From Corynebacterium sp. ACRQK (GTDB taxonomy: Bacteria > Actinomycetota > Actinomycetes > Mycobacteriales > Mycobacteriaceae), in assembly GCF_022345965.1 (NCBI RefSeq), contig NZ_JAKRMU010000004.1, forward strand, positions 124,001 through 188,000: DNA of 64,000 nt, read 5' to 3'. Positions 9,583 to 18,800 of the stretch are shown here, piece after piece. Under the pieces are notes generated by a model. The model saw only the letters and a program-made list of their open reading frames with translations, did no database searches and was not told the DNA's origin. Within the stretch, counting starts at the first letter, position 1. Every line of letters begins with the position of its first letter. The position numbers and the translations under genes were made by a program.

Positions 9583-10338
9583 TTAGGAATGCACCGGCAA
9601 ATCACCGTTCAAAGCGTCAACGAGGTTGCTGGCGAGGGACGAGTAGGCGTCAGAAACACTAACGTCGTGCCCCAGCTCCTCGGTGAGCGTCGTGACTCCC
9701 GCATCCGCCAGCCCACAAGGCACAATGTGGTCGTAATACTCCATGGTGTTGTCGCAATTCAGGGACACTCCGTGCATGGTCACACCGCGCGTCACGCGGA
9801 TGCCGATCGCGGCGATCTTACGTGCGGGCTTAAGCTCGCCATTAATAACGCCCGCAGGTAGCCACACGCCCGAACGCCCCTCTACGCGGCCGGTGCCGTG
9901 CAGGCCAAGATCTTCACAAGTCTGGATCAGCGCCTGCTCCAGGCGGCGGACATAATCGACCACGTCCACTGGGTCGGCCAGCTTGATGATGGGGTATGCG
10001 ACCAGCTGGCCAGGCCCATGCCAGGTGATGCGGCCTCCGCGGTCGACGTCGACTACTGGCAGGCCGTTGGTGGGGCGGTCGGAATCCTCGGTGCGCTTGC
10101 CGGCAGTGTACGTCGGCGGGTGTTGGAGTAGGAGGATGGTGTCTGGGATTTTTTCTTCGGCGCGCTGGGCAGCGAGGTCTGCCTGGAGGTGCCAAGTGTC
10201 CTCGTAGTCCACGGTGCCGAGGTCGCGGATGTCGATGTCGGTGGCAGTGGTTGCGCTGGCGCGGGCACCGGCGCTGCGGTTGTCAGTGCCGGCGGCGCCA
10301 ATGTTTACTTTGCGGATGCTGCCTTGCTGGAATCCCAT
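9583..10338 (-). CDS. lipB: Octanoyl-ACP:protein octanoyltransferase
   Basis: Transfers octanoate from acyl carrier protein to the lipoyl-domain lysine, the step before LipA. The catalytic Lys ([11 protein letters not shown]) and Cys ([13 protein letters not shown]) are present, together with the family motifs [28 protein letters not shown] and GRSGVWL. I place the start at the ATG at 10338 ([10 protein letters not shown]), giving 251 residues, close to mycobacterial LipB. The open frame continues upstream to 10503 but that extra sequence is Gln/His/Ala-rich and unlike LipB. It is first gene of a likely lipB-lipA-DUF4191 unit. Confidence 0.95.
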   Translation of the reverse strand: MGFQQGSIRKVNIGAAGTDNRSAGARASATTATDIDIRDLGTVDYEDTWHLQADLAAQRAEEKIPDTILLLQHPPTYTAGKRTEDSDRPTNGLPVVDVDRGGRITWHGPGQLVAYPIIKLADPVDVVDYVRRLEQALIQTCEDLGLHGTGRVEGRSGVWLPAGVINGELKPARKIAAIGIRVTRGVTMHGVSLNCDNTMEYYDHIVPCGLADAGVTTLTEELGHDVSVSDAYSSLASNLVDALNGDLPVHS

Positions 10339-10506
10339 GGTGGCGATGATACTCCAGTGGTTCTGCGGTGCTGCTGGGTGCTGTCCCCGCTGGCGCCAAG
10401 TTCCGCTGGAAGCTGTTCTGTAGGCGCTGGGTTTTGCTAGGTGCTGTCCCGCTGGCGCCAGATTCTGTCTGTAGTGAGGCTGCAGATTCTGATGTTGCTG
10501 CATATG

Positions 10507-10707
10507 TCAGGTGGTGACGTTGATGCTGGTGCCTCCGGTGGTTGGCGCCTCCTGAAAGCCACTAAATGCCGCAAAATGTCGCAAAATGTCGCAAAAGTTG
10601 CATTTCTTCAAATCGGGATTGGTTTCCACTTCCCTAAAAGCTTCTTGACCTGCACATTTGTATATTCGAAAACCGATAGCATTAACAAACTGCAACTTTT
10701 CCGACAT
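10507..10707 (-). CDS. Possible 66-residue small protein (doubtful)
   Basis: An ATG frame starting inside the right arm of the inverted repeat, with GGAG 7 bases upstream. The product (starts MSEKLQFVNAIGFRIYKCAG; contains KKCNFCDILRHFAAF) has a CxxC pair, but part of it merely translates the tandem repeat. No family recognised. It could be a real small protein or an accident of the repeat element. Confidence 0.2.
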   Translation of the reverse strand: MSEKLQFVNAIGFRIYKCAGQEAFREVETNPDLKKCNFCDILRHFAAFSGFQEAPTTGGTSINVTT

Positions 10708-10709
10708 TT
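10571..10709. repeat. AT-rich element with tandem decamers and 19-bp inverted repeats
   Basis: GCAAAATGTC occurs twice in tandem (10571-10590) followed by the near-copy GCAAAAGTTG. The last unit, 10584-10602, pairs with 10691-10709 as an inverted repeat (18 of 19 bases complementary) around 88 AT-rich bases. The block stands out from the GC-rich surroundings. Role unknown. Confidence 0.7.
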
Positions 10710-10811
10710 AAGGGCTCCGGGGGTCGCTGGAGGGGGATTTTGAGCCGGGGAAGGGGCTACGAAGCCGGGCTTGAGACAAAGGATGAAGGAGGGGATCCCC
10801 CAGGGGGCACC

Positions 10812-10850
10812 AAACAGAAAACGCCGACCCCGCGGGTAGCGGGGCCGGCG
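10812..10850 (-). terminator. Terminator of sucB
   Basis: Strong stem of CGCCG-CCCCGC with GCGGGG-CGGCG (10822-10850, loop GGGTA) followed on the minus strand by a T-rich run, 27 bases after the sucB stop. Confidence 0.85.
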
Positions 10851-10876
10851 TCTTGCCTAGTCAGCTAGAACCTAGC

Positions 10877-12691
10877 TTAGAGCTCCAGGTCCTCGGTGAA
10901 GTCCGAGTTCTCCAGGCGGTCACGCAGGGTGGACATGAAGCGGCCTGCGTCGGCGCCGTCGATGACCTGGTGGTCGTAGGTCATCGGCAGGAAGACCATC
11001 TGGCGGATGGCGATAGCCTCGCCCTCGTCCTCACTCAGCACCACCGGGCGCTTCACAATGGCGCCAGTGCCGATCATGGCAGCCTGCGGCGGAACCAGAA
11101 TCGGGGTGTCGGTCAGCGCGCCCTCGGAACCGATGTTGGTGATGGTGAAGGTACCGCCGGACAGGTCGTTCGGCTTCAGCTTCTTGTTGCGCGCGCGGTC
11201 AGCAATGTCCACGATGGCCTGAGCCAGCTCCGGCAGGGACATGTCCTGCGCATTGTGGATAACCGGGCTCAGCAGGCCAGCCTCCGTGTCGACAGCAATG
11301 CCCAGGTTGACCTGCTCGTGGTAGGTCATCTCCTTGGTCTTCGCGTTGTAGGAAGCGTTGACGTTCGGGTGGGAGATCAGAGCCTCGACCGCTGCCTTTG
11401 CGAAGAACGGCAGGTAGGTCAGGTTCACACCGTGCTTATCGGCGAAGGCCTGCTTGTTGGCCTTGCGCAGTTCGGCAACGCGAGTCATGTCGACCTCGTG
11501 GACCTGCGTCAGCTGAGCTGCAGCGTGCAGGGAATCCAGGGTGGTCTTCGCAGTGATCTCGCGGATACGGTTTACCTTCTTGACGGTGCCGCGCAGCTCC
11601 TGCTTGGACGGGTCCACCTTGTAGGAGGAAGCGCGCGGGCCAGCCGGAGAAGCGGACTTAGCGGAGGAGCCCGAAGCGGAAGTGCCTTCTGCTGCGGCCA
11701 GGATGTCCTGCTTGCGGATACGGCCGCCGACCCCGGTTCCCTCGACGCTCGACAGATCGACGCCATGCTTCTCAGCCAGCTTGCGGACCAGCGGAGTGAC
11801 GTAGGGGAGGTTGCCCTCGGCAGGCTTCGACTGCTTTGCAGCCGGCTTGGAGGACTTGGACTCGGTCTCGGACTTTGCCTCAGTCTTGGCTTCGGTCTTC
11901 TCTTCAGCCTTCTCCTCGGCCTCCTTAGCCTCAGCCTTCTTTTCCTCCGCCTTCGGCTCGGCCTTGTCCTCGGACTTCTCAGACTTCTCGTCGGAGTCGG
12001 AGTCAGAGGAATCGGAGGAACCGGACTTGGCTGCGCTCTCGTCGCCGATGCGGGCGATGACCTCGCCGACGTCTACGGTGTCATCCTCGTTGGCCAGGAT
12101 CTCCACCAGGGTGCCGGCGACTGGGGACGGGATCTCGGTGTCGACCTTGTCGGTGGAGACCTCGAGCAGTGGCTCGTCGACCTCAACCTTGTCGCCGACG
12201 CTCTTCAGCCACTGGGTAATCGTGCCCTCGGTGACGGACTCGCCGAGCTCCGGCATGGTGACGTCCTCGGCCTCGCCAGAACCAGAACCGGAACCGGACT
12301 CAGAACCAGAGTCGTCAGAGGACTCAGACTCAGAGTTGTCGGAGCTAGAAGCGGACTCAGACTCCTCAGAACCAGACTCGCCGGACTCCTCAGCAGCGTC
12401 GCTGGAATCGTCGTCGCTGGAGCTGTCGGCGTCAGAACCAGAAGGCTCTTCGCCCTCCTCACCGATCTCGGCGATGACGGCGCCGACGTCCACAGTGTCG
12501 TCTTCCTCGGCGATGATCTTCAGCAGCACACCACTTGCGGGGGACGGGATCTCCGTATCAACCTTGTCGGTCGATACCTCCAGCAACGGTTCGTCGACGG
12601 AGACCTTGTCTCCGACCTTCTTCAGCCACTGAGTAACGGTGCCCTCGGTTACGGACTCGCCCAGTTCGGGCATTTCGACGGAGTACGCCAT
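10877..12691 (-). CDS. sucB: Dihydrolipoamide acyltransferase E2 of the pyruvate/2-oxoglutarate dehydrogenase complex
   Basis: 604 residues. Two nearly identical lipoyl domains (about residues 1-78 and 145-222) each carry [12 protein letters not shown], the Lys being the lipoylation site (Lys43 in the first). An E3-binding domain follows ([13 protein letters not shown] to [12 protein letters not shown]), then the acetyltransferase core with the catalytic [14 protein letters not shown] near the C-terminus. In corynebacteria this single E2 (also called aceF) serves a mixed PDH-ODH complex, because OdhA has its own E2-like domain. The linkers are unusual: the first is almost entirely Ser, Asp and Glu, the second Lys/Glu/Ala/Ser-rich, instead of the common Ala/Pro linkers. 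It sits near lipB-lipA, which supply its cofactor. Confidence 0.95.
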   Translation of the reverse strand: MAYSVEMPELGESVTEGTVTQWLKKVGDKVSVDEPLLEVSTDKVDTEIPSPASGVLLKIIAEEDDTVDVGAVIAEIGEEGEEPSGSDADSSSDDDSSDAAEESGESGSEESESASSSDNSESESSDDSGSESGSGSGSGEAEDVTMPELGESVTEGTITQWLKSVGDKVEVDEPLLEVSTDKVDTEIPSPVAGTLVEILANEDDTVDVGEVIARIGDESAAKSGSSDSSDSDSDEKSEKSEDKAEPKAEEKKAEAKEAEEKAEEKTEAKTEAKSETESKSSKPAAKQSKPAEGNLPYVTPLVRKLAEKHGVDLSSVEGTGVGGRIRKQDILAAAEGTSASGSSAKSASPAGPRASSYKVDPSKQELRGTVKKVNRIREITAKTTLDSLHAAAQLTQVHEVDMTRVAELRKANKQAFADKHGVNLTYLPFFAKAAVEALISHPNVNASYNAKTKEMTYHEQVNLGIAVDTEAGLLSPVIHNAQDMSLPELAQAIVDIADRARNKKLKPNDLSGGTFTITNIGSEGALTDTPILVPPQAAMIGTGAIVKRPVVLSEDEGEAIAIRQMVFLPMTYDHQVIDGADAGRFMSTLRDRLENSDFTEDLEL

Positions 12692-12888
12692 GGTGTTTGA
12701 AGCTCCTCAAGCTAAACGGAAATCAGCTGTGGTTATTTGGTTGAAATACTACCTAAGTCTACGCGCCTTGACTCCGCTCCGCCGAGCGCCCCCTCGCCCT
12801 TTACCTCCGTTCCTTTTTCATGACGCCCCCTCACCGCCTCCGCGCACCTTTGGGGAACCGCCGGGTATGTGAACTAGAATCGGCTAAC
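12692..12888. promoter_or_regulatory. Divergent promoter region sucB / 12889 gene
   Basis: Contains a TAGAAT -10 box at 12875-12880, 8 bases before the GTG at 12889, consistent with a leaderless transcript. A T-run plus TGACGCCCCC motif copy lies at 12813-12829. Confidence 0.5.
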
Positions 12889-13284
12889 GTGTTCAATCTT
12901 TTCGGCCGGAACAAAAATACTTCCACCCGACCGCCGCGTGCGCCGGAGGAGACCATCCGCCCCAAGGACCTGACCTACCTGCAGCAGTGGGCCGGAACCC
13001 GCAAGGGCGTGGAGGGTTTTGTGGAGCCGGAAACCATCGTCAACGAGATGTCCGTGGTGCTGGTCGACAGCGAGGGGGAGTGGACGCGCCGCCGCATCGG
13101 CGGGCCGAAGGGCATAGACAAGGTAGCCCAGTCTGTTGGCATTCCCCTGTACTTCGCGGAGGAAACCGGATACCCGCAGCGCATGCGTGATCGCATCGAG
13201 CGGGATCGGTTGATCAAGAAGCGGCTGGAGCAGCGCGAACGGCGCGCGCAATTTGAGCAGCGCCGCGCCGAGAAGGGGGACTAA
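12889..13284 (+). CDS. Conserved hypothetical protein
   Basis: 131 residues from the GTG at 12889 (MFNLFGRNKN). This start fits a leaderless transcript from TAGAAT; the longer frame from 12820 crosses that box. The protein has a central conserved-looking segment (VVLVDSEGEWTRRRIGG, AQSVGIPLYFAEETGYPQRMRD) and a highly charged C-terminal helix (IERDRLIKKRLEQRERRAQFEQRR) likely to form a coiled coil. No signal or membrane segment. I do not recognise a function. Position between sucB and pepA is the same as a hypothetical gene in C. glutamicum, from memory. Confidence 0.75.
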   Translation: MFNLFGRNKNTSTRPPRAPEETIRPKDLTYLQQWAGTRKGVEGFVEPETIVNEMSVVLVDSEGEWTRRRIGGPKGIDKVAQSVGIPLYFAEETGYPQRMRDRIERDRLIKKRLEQRERRAQFEQRRAEKGD

Positions 13285-13350
13285 CGCCTAGCCCCGGCGC
13301 GCCCGCGCAGGTGCGCGCGACCCGCGGGCTAGCGCCTAGCCGCGGCCTGC

Positions 13351-15054
13351 CTAGCCCTTCAGCGCAATATCTTCCAACGCGGCGATGATGGTGCGCACCG
13401 GCGAGCCTGTTGCCCGCTTCGGGGTGTAGCCGTATGCTGCACCGTCGTTGTAGGCCGGGCCAGCGACGTCAATGTGCACCCACTGCACGCCCTCGGCCAC
13501 GAAGTTCTTCAGGTAGTGGCCCGCCACGGACATGCCGCCCCAGCGGTTGCCGGAGATGTTCTTGATGTCCGCCACGTCCGACTTCAGCGCCTCGCCCAGC
13601 TCCGCAGGCAGCGGCATCGGCCAGCCGGCATCGCCCACGCGCTGGGAGATGATAGCCACGCGGTCGCGGAAATCCATCGAGCCCATGATGCCCGGCGTGC
13701 GGTCGCCCAGCGCCACCATCTGCGCACCCGTCAGGGTGGCGGTTTCAATCAGGTAGTCCGGGTTGTCCTCGCAGGCGCGGACGATGGCATCGGCCAGCAC
13801 CAGGCGGCCCTCTGCGTCGGTGTTCAGCACCTCGGTGGTGGTGCCGCCGTAGTGGCGCAGCACGTCGCCGGGGCGGGTGGCCTCCCCGCCGGGCATGTTC
13901 TCCGCCAACGGAACGGTGGCCGTCACCCGCACCGGAATGTTCAGCTCAGCTGCGGCGATCACCGCTGCAACGACGGCCGCGGAGCCACCCATGTCGGAGA
14001 TCATGTTCCACATCTTCGCCGGCGGCTTCAGGGAAATGCCGCCGGTATCGAAAGTGATGCCCTTGCCGACCAGCGCCACGTGCGGGGAATCCTCAGCGAT
14101 CTTGTCCGGGTTGTAGTCCAGACGCACCAGACGCGGCCCGCGCGCCGAACCCTGGCCAACGCCCAGAATGCCGCCGAAGCCCTGCTCCTCCAGAGCGGCC
14201 TCGTCCAGCACCTCCACCGTCACGTCCGTGTGCTTTGCCGCCTCGGCGATGATGCCCGCGTAGCTTTCCGGGTACAGCACGTTCGACGGGGTGTTCACTA
14301 GGTCACGTGCCAGCGCCACTGCCCGCACGGTGGCCTGCGCGTGCTCCAGGGTGTCCGCCGGATCCTCGCCGGTCAGCACCTCAATCGATTCGATCGCGGG
14401 CGTGTGCTCGGCCGTCTTCAGCCCCCGGTACTCGTAGGCTCCCAGCGCGTGGCCGACCAGTGCGGCTTCTGCGCCCAGCAGGCCCAGGGCACTCACCACT
14501 CGCGCGCCACGCGCCGCGGCCTTTTCTTGGCCCTCTTGTTGTTCGGGCTTCTTGATGCTTCGGGACGACACGCCTGCGGCCACGCGGACGTCCTCTGCAG
14601 ACACCTCATCGGCCGGCCCCATACCGATTGCCAGGATCTTCTCCGGGCCGGTAGCTCCAGCGCCGGCTTCAACAAGACCTTCTGCAGTCTCTGGCTCGAC
14701 GGTGGATTCCTGCACTTGAGCGGACAGGTTGCCGGTCGAGACGACCTCGCTACGGCGCTCGGCCGAGAGGTTGGGGATTACTGTGACCTCGCCAGCAGTG
14801 CCCTTGGCGCCGACGGAAATAAGCAGCTTCCACATTTCCAGCTGCTGCTCGGCCGTGAGGGCGTCAATAGGAGCACCAGTAAGCTCCAGACCAGCCTCAC
14901 CTTCGAAGACCGGGATGACCAGCGTGTCGATGACCGATGGGGTGGCGGTGCCGTTGTCCTCGAGAGTGGAATCGGTGTGGACCAGCGACATCTGCGGGAC
15001 GAAACCGCGGGATGGCAGGCCGGTGATGGGGGAGGAAGAGTTGGTGGCGGTCAT
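13351..15054 (-). CDS. pepA: Leucyl aminopeptidase, M17 family
   Basis: 567-residue cytosolic zinc/manganese aminopeptidase releasing N-terminal residues from peptides. The C-terminal catalytic half shows [15 protein letters not shown] (metal-binding Lys and Asp), DMGGSAAV and [13 protein letters not shown], the M17 signature with its Asp and Glu ligands. The N-terminal ~200 residues are the variable M17 domain. Start chosen as the first ATG of the frame; AAGGAG lies 14 bases away, which is far, so the true start is not certain. The 5' region holds three 10-bp AT-rich repeats. Divergent from ilvE. Confidence 0.95.
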   Translation of the reverse strand: MTATNSSSPITGLPSRGFVPQMSLVHTDSTLEDNGTATPSVIDTLVIPVFEGEAGLELTGAPIDALTAEQQLEMWKLLISVGAKGTAGEVTVIPNLSAERRSEVVSTGNLSAQVQESTVEPETAEGLVEAGAGATGPEKILAIGMGPADEVSAEDVRVAAGVSSRSIKKPEQQEGQEKAAARGARVVSALGLLGAEAALVGHALGAYEYRGLKTAEHTPAIESIEVLTGEDPADTLEHAQATVRAVALARDLVNTPSNVLYPESYAGIIAEAAKHTDVTVEVLDEAALEEQGFGGILGVGQGSARGPRLVRLDYNPDKIAEDSPHVALVGKGITFDTGGISLKPPAKMWNMISDMGGSAAVVAAVIAAAELNIPVRVTATVPLAENMPGGEATRPGDVLRHYGGTTTEVLNTDAEGRLVLADAIVRACEDNPDYLIETATLTGAQMVALGDRTPGIMGSMDFRDRVAIISQRVGDAGWPMPLPAELGEALKSDVADIKNISGNRWGGMSVAGHYLKNFVAEGVQWVHIDVAGPAYNDGAAYGYTPKRATGSPVRTIIAALEDIALKG

Positions 15055-15084
15055 AGGGGGATCGACTACTCCTTATGTCCTTAT

Positions 15085-15114
15085 GAATATGAATGAATAC
15101 GAATGAATATGAGT
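15085..15114. repeat. Three 10-bp tandem repeats upstream of pepA
   Basis: GAATATGAAT, GAATACGAAT and GAATATGAGT follow one another without gaps, one unit per helical turn, in the pepA 5' region. Confidence 0.9.
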
Positions 15115-15183
15115 CTTGCAGGTTCTTCTAAAATCGTTGTTCGCTGCTTTCACTTTACCCAGAATCGCCTGACGGTAGATCGG

Positions 15184-15199
15184 TGGGAGGGACCTCCCA
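15184..15199. promoter_or_regulatory. Perfect 7-bp inverted repeat upstream of ilvE
   Basis: TGGGAGG-GA-CCTCCCA lies about 55 bases upstream of the ilvE ATG, upstream of a TAGTCT box at 15240-15245 that could be the -10 of a leaderless ilvE transcript. It could be an operator; no regulator is identified. Confidence 0.4.
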
Positions 15200-15252
15200 G
15201 AAATTGTTAGCCCCCTCACACTTTTGTGGAACGGCAGAGTAGTCTGGGACAC

Positions 15253-16428
15253 ATGACTACTCCAGAGGCAAACCCCCAGACCCCAAAGGCCCAGCAGAGC
15301 TTCCAGGTGGAGTTCACCGTCACCCGCACCGAGAACCCGGTGACCGACGACAAGATCGCCGAGATTCTCTCTGCACCCGGCTTCGGCAAGTACTTCACTG
15401 ACCACATGGTCGCCATCGACTGGAACACAGAAGAGGGCTGGCACAACGCCCGCGTTGAGCCCTACCAGCAGGTCCAGATGGACCCAGCATCCAGTGTGTT
15501 CCACTACGGCCAGGCCATCTTTGAGGGCCTGAAGGCATACCGCGGTGAAGGTGGCAAGATCGTCACCTTCCGCCCGGAGCAGAATGCCCGCCGCTTCCAG
15601 AACTCCGCCGCCCGAATGGCCATGCCGGAGCTGCCGGAGGAGCTGTTCCTGGAATCCCTTCGCCAGATCGTGGACATCGACCAGCGCTGGGTTCCGCAGG
15701 GCGGTGGCGAAGAATCCCTGTACCTGCGCCCGTTCATGATCTCCCGCGAAGTCGGCCTAGGTGTGCACCCAGCCAGCAGCTACACCTTCTTCGTGATCGC
15801 CTCCCCGGCAGGCGCCTACTTCTCCGGCGGCATCAACCCGGTCAGCGTGTGGCTTTCTACCGAATACACTCGCGCTGCCCCCGGCGGCACCGGCGCGGCG
15901 AAGTTCGCCGGTAACTATGCGGCCTCCCTGGCAGCGCAGGCCTCCGCGCAAAAGGAAGGCTGCGACCAGGTGGTATGGCTGGACGCAACCGAGCACAAGT
16001 ACATCGAAGAGATGGGCGGCATGAACCTGGCGTTCGTCTTCGGCAGCGAGGACGGCGGCGAAGGCAACGTCACGCTGGTCACGCCTGAACTGTCCGGCTC
16101 GCTACTGCCGGGCGTTACCCGCCTTTCCCTGCTGGAGCTGGCCCGCGACCTGGGCTACAAGGTAGAGGAGCGTCGCATCTCCACCGACGAGTGGAAGGAA
16201 GCCGCAAAGTCCGGTGCCATGACGGAGGCCTTCGCCTGCGGCACCGCAGCCGTTGTCACCCCGGTCGGCACTGTGAAGGACGAATCCGGCGAATTCCAGG
16301 TCAACGGCGGCCAGACCGGTCCGGTGACCATGCGCCTGCGCGAGCAGCTGACGGGCATCCAGAACGGCCGCGTCGCCGACAACCACGGCTGGCTCTACAC
16401 GCTGGTGGAGCAGGCAGCCACCGCGTAA
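15253..16428 (+). CDS. ilvE: Branched-chain amino acid aminotransferase
   Basis: PLP enzyme of fold type IV exchanging amino groups between glutamate and the 2-oxo acids of Leu, Ile and Val. 391 residues from the ATG at 15253. Visible motifs: [39 protein letters not shown] with the PLP-binding Lys, [12 protein letters not shown], and [12 protein letters not shown] that grips the PLP phosphate. TAGTCT lies 7 bases upstream of the start, so translation may be leaderless; a GTG 27 bases upstream is less likely. The 3' end overlaps the convergent cobT by 34 bases. Confidence 0.97.
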   Translation: MTTPEANPQTPKAQQSFQVEFTVTRTENPVTDDKIAEILSAPGFGKYFTDHMVAIDWNTEEGWHNARVEPYQQVQMDPASSVFHYGQAIFEGLKAYRGEGGKIVTFRPEQNARRFQNSAARMAMPELPEELFLESLRQIVDIDQRWVPQGGGEESLYLRPFMISREVGLGVHPASSYTFFVIASPAGAYFSGGINPVSVWLSTEYTRAAPGGTGAAKFAGNYAASLAAQASAQKEGCDQVVWLDATEHKYIEEMGGMNLAFVFGSEDGGEGNVTLVTPELSGSLLPGVTRLSLLELARDLGYKVEERRISTDEWKEAAKSGAMTEAFACGTAAVVTPVGTVKDESGEFQVNGGQTGPVTMRLREQLTGIQNGRVADNHGWLYTLVEQAATA

Positions 16429-17399
16429 CGCACCATCGGCAAGGCCAGGACGGCGCCCAGCCCCTGGCCGGTGCCGAGCTGCAAATCCAGCAGTGGTTCC
16501 AAGCCCAGCGCATTGAGCGCCGGGAGGGCAGCGGGCTCCGTACCTGCCGAAGCCGCCAGCCACCACGCGGCGGCCCCCGGTGCCAGCATCTCCGCGCACA
16601 GTGCCGCCGCAGCAGCGCCCACGCCGTCGAAGATCACGGGAGTGCGGCGCACCGCCGACTGTGCCAGAATCCCCGCCATCACCACCAGGTCGGCCGAGCC
16701 GATCTGCTGCAGTACCCGCGCGGCCACCGCCTTGTCGTCGCGCACGCGGAACATCGCATCGCGGATCACCGCCACCTTTGACTTCCACGCCTCGTCGTCG
16801 ATGCCGGAACCCCGGCCGATGATCTTCACCGGCTCCACGCTGCACACGCTGCCGATCACCGCAGCGGCTACCGTGGTCAGCCCCCGCCCCATGTCACCCA
16901 AGAGCAACAACTGTGTGCCCTTGTCCGCCTCCTCGTCGGCGAAACGCATGCCGCGCCGCAGGTGCCTGACATAATCCTCGGGGCTCAACGCGTCCGTGGT
17001 GTCGATGGCACCGGAGGGAGAACCCAACGTGGCGTCCAGAATAGAAAGAGAAACTCGTGCCGACCTGCAGGCATCCACAATCGGGGCAGTCGCATCGGCC
17101 AGGTTCTGCCGCACCTGGGCATTAAAGTCGTTCGGCAGGGCGGAGATCTCCGGGTGCTCCTCGGCCACCCCGTGCTCGCCGGTCACTATAACCAGCCGCG
17201 CCGTTTTCAAGGCCTCGGCGGGGGCGGAACCTTGGCAGGCGGCGATCCAGGAGGCGACACCCTCCAGTCTGCCCAGCGAACCAGCCGGAATGCCGGCCTT
17301 CGTCGGCGCAGTGTTACGGAGCTGCTCGGCTCGACTGCGCGTGGCCTCGTCCGGCGGGACGATAGGCGGGAAGTTCGGGGCGGAGGTCGTAGAAGCCAT
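16395..17399 (-). CDS. cobT: Nicotinate-nucleotide:dimethylbenzimidazole phosphoribosyltransferase, CobT family
   Basis: 334 residues. The family makes alpha-ribazole phosphate for the lower ligand of cobalamin. Recognisable parts are [21 protein letters not shown] (substrate loop), [38 protein letters not shown] and [15 protein letters not shown]. The C-terminal catalytic motif, usually of the form LGEGTGAALALP with the active Glu, reads [14 protein letters not shown] here, with no Glu at the equivalent place. No cobU or cobS lies beside it, although they neighbour cobT in C. glutamicum, from memory. Activity is therefore uncertain. Its 3' end overlaps ilvE by 34 bases. Confidence 0.85.
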   Translation of the reverse strand: MASTTSAPNFPPIVPPDEATRSRAEQLRNTAPTKAGIPAGSLGRLEGVASWIAACQGSAPAEALKTARLVIVTGEHGVAEEHPEISALPNDFNAQVRQNLADATAPIVDACRSARVSLSILDATLGSPSGAIDTTDALSPEDYVRHLRRGMRFADEEADKGTQLLLLGDMGRGLTTVAAAVIGSVCSVEPVKIIGRGSGIDDEAWKSKVAVIRDAMFRVRDDKAVAARVLQQIGSADLVVMAGILAQSAVRRTPVIFDGVGAAAAALCAEMLAPGAAAWWLAASAGTEPAALPALNALGLEPLLDLQLGTGQGLGAVLALPMVRYAVAACSTSV

Positions 17400-17424
17400 G
17401 GGTTTCAGTCTAAACGCTGTCGGC

Positions 17425-18159
17425 CTATACGCTGTCGCCGATTTGCTTCTGCGGGGCAGGGGTGCGCAGGCGGCGGATCATCGTGGCGCGGGTGAACGCA
17501 TACAGACCCAGGCTGAACTTGCCGTGCGGGTTGTCCGGGAAGCGCTCGTTGACCTCGCGATTGATGCGGCGACCAAGCCAAATGCCCTCGCCGATCATGA
17601 TGAGGAACACGATCATCATCACCAGCGAAGCCAGGTTGGCGATGTTCGGGTTGGACATGCCGAAGATCATGATGACGATGACCAGCAGCGCCAGCGGCAG
17701 GAAGAAATTCATCATGTAGCGGCGGGAATCGATCCAGTCGCGGACGAAGCGCTTCTCCGGTCCCTTGTCGCGGTCCATGAGGTAATCCTCGTCGCCGGCC
17801 ATCATGCGCTGGTTGGCGCGGCGCCGCTCGCGGTTCGCCTCGTCCTTCTGGCGCTGCTTCATGGCCTTGTATTCTTCCTTGGACATGGAGGCCTTGAGCT
17901 CCTTGCGCTGCTTGCGCGCCTCGCTCGGGGTGGCGGGGGCGGTGTAGGCGCTGCGGCGCACGCCGTGCTTGCGCTCCTGCTCGTTGCGCTTCGGGGTGGC
18001 CTTGCCCTTCTTCGGTGTAAAGGCCTTGGAGTTCTTTTCCTGAGTGACGCCACCGTCTGCGTCGCTGTCTACCTCAGTCGACGTATCCGCATCCTGTGGC
18101 GAGACCTGATCCTCGGCTGAGTCGGCGACCTTTTCCTGCTTCTTCCATGGCATTTTCAC
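17425..18159 (-). CDS. DUF3043 membrane protein
   Basis: About 244 residues (the ATG at 18153 is an alternative start two codons later). The first ~130 residues are charged and disordered (acidic, then Lys/Arg-rich with KHGVRRSAYTAP and a long basic helix KQRKELKASMSKEEYKAMKQRQKDE), typical of DUF3043. Then come RFVRDWIDSRRYMMNFFLP and two membrane helices (LALLVIVIMIFGM, LASLVMMIVFLIMIGEGIWL), ending in a short cytosolic tail. Function unknown. It is 25 bases upstream of cobT in the same direction. The same neighbour order exists around ltsA in related genomes, from memory. Confidence 0.88.
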   Translation of the reverse strand: MKMPWKKQEKVADSAEDQVSPQDADTSTEVDSDADGGVTQEKNSKAFTPKKGKATPKRNEQERKHGVRRSAYTAPATPSEARKQRKELKASMSKEEYKAMKQRQKDEANRERRRANQRMMAGDEDYLMDRDKGPEKRFVRDWIDSRRYMMNFFLPLALLVIVIMIFGMSNPNIANLASLVMMIVFLIMIGEGIWLGRRINREVNERFPDNPHGKFSLGLYAFTRATMIRRLRTPAPQKQIGDSV

Positions 18160-18337
18160 ATGTAACAGGCTAGAGCAGGAGGGCAGGGGAACAAAACCAA
18201 AACACTAGCGCGGGAACGCGGAGAAATATCGCTGTCGCGGGAATAACCCTAGAGGGCAGTGGCGTTGTGGAACAATGAGGCGTAGCTTGTGAGCAAAGCC
18301 AATTCAAAAATTCGGTCATTTATTGAGGAGGACCAAC

Positions 18338-18682
18338 ATGACTGCTCCAGAGAAGGTCACCGGTGTGGAGCTGACCGAGGCTGCCCAGCAGAAGGCCAGC
18401 GCCCTGCTGGCACAGGAAGGCCGCGACGATCTTTCCCTGCGCATCGCAGTGCAGCCGGGCGGTTGTGCGGGCCTGCGCTACCAGCTGTTTTTCGATGATC
18501 GCTCCCTGGATGGCGATCTGGTGGACGAGTACGAGGGCGTGAACCTGGTTGTGGACCGCATGTCCTCCCCGTACCTGATGGGCGCGAAGATCGACTTCGC
18601 GGACACCATCGAGTCCCAGGGCTTCACCATCGACAACCCGAACGCTTCCGGCTCCTGTGCCTGTGGCGACTCCTTCAGCTAA
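18338..18682 (+). CDS. erpA: Iron-sulfur cluster insertion protein, ErpA/IscA (HesB) family
   Basis: 114-residue A-type Fe-S carrier that receives clusters and delivers them to apo-proteins; the Rieske protein and LipA encoded in this window are examples of Fe-S clients. The three conserved cysteines are present: GGCAGLRYQ and the C-terminal SGSCACGDSF. The start is fixed by a strong GAGGAGGA site 5 bases before the ATG at 18338. Stands alone upstream of a terminator and converges on ltsA. Confidence 0.95.
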   Translation: MTAPEKVTGVELTEAAQQKASALLAQEGRDDLSLRIAVQPGGCAGLRYQLFFDDRSLDGDLVDEYEGVNLVVDRMSSPYLMGAKIDFADTIESQGFTIDNPNASGSCACGDSFS

Positions 18683-18721
18683 GCGGCCGGTCTGTTCGAG
18701 TTCTAGCTGCTCTTATTAATG

Positions 18722-18758
18722 ACGCCCCCTAGGGATGAATTCCCTCGGGGGCGTTTTC
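18722..18758 (+). terminator. Terminator of erpA
   Basis: 14-bp stem ACGCCCCCTAGGGA / TCCCTCGGGGGCGT with one mismatch, loop TGAAT, followed by TTTT. Its left arm contains a TGACGCCCCC motif copy. It may also serve the convergent ltsA. Confidence 0.85.
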
Positions 18759-18800
18759 GGGTCTTTAGCGTCTAGAGCGGGGCGGCGAGCTCTAGAGGTG

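Larger units (their letters stand above)
10339..10811. other. Gene-poor region between lipB and sucB terminator
   Basis: About 470 bases without a convincing gene. It holds the lipB promoter side, a direct repeat around GGTGCTGTCCC-GCTGGCGCCA (near 10376-10396 and 10441-10461), and an AT-rich block (10560-10710) bounded by an inverted repeat, which is described separately. The 3' part near 10740-10810 is GC-rich and featureless. Confidence 0.6.

Noticed and set aside
10853-12700. 615-residue open frame on the plus strand
   Set aside because: It is antisense to sucB, whose two lipoyl domains and catalytic motif are clear; the long frame follows from the codon bias of the real gene.
13285-13350. 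GCCTAGC repeats between the 12889 gene and pepA as a terminator or repeat element
   Set aside because: GC-rich with several imperfect pairings but no clear stem plus T-run.
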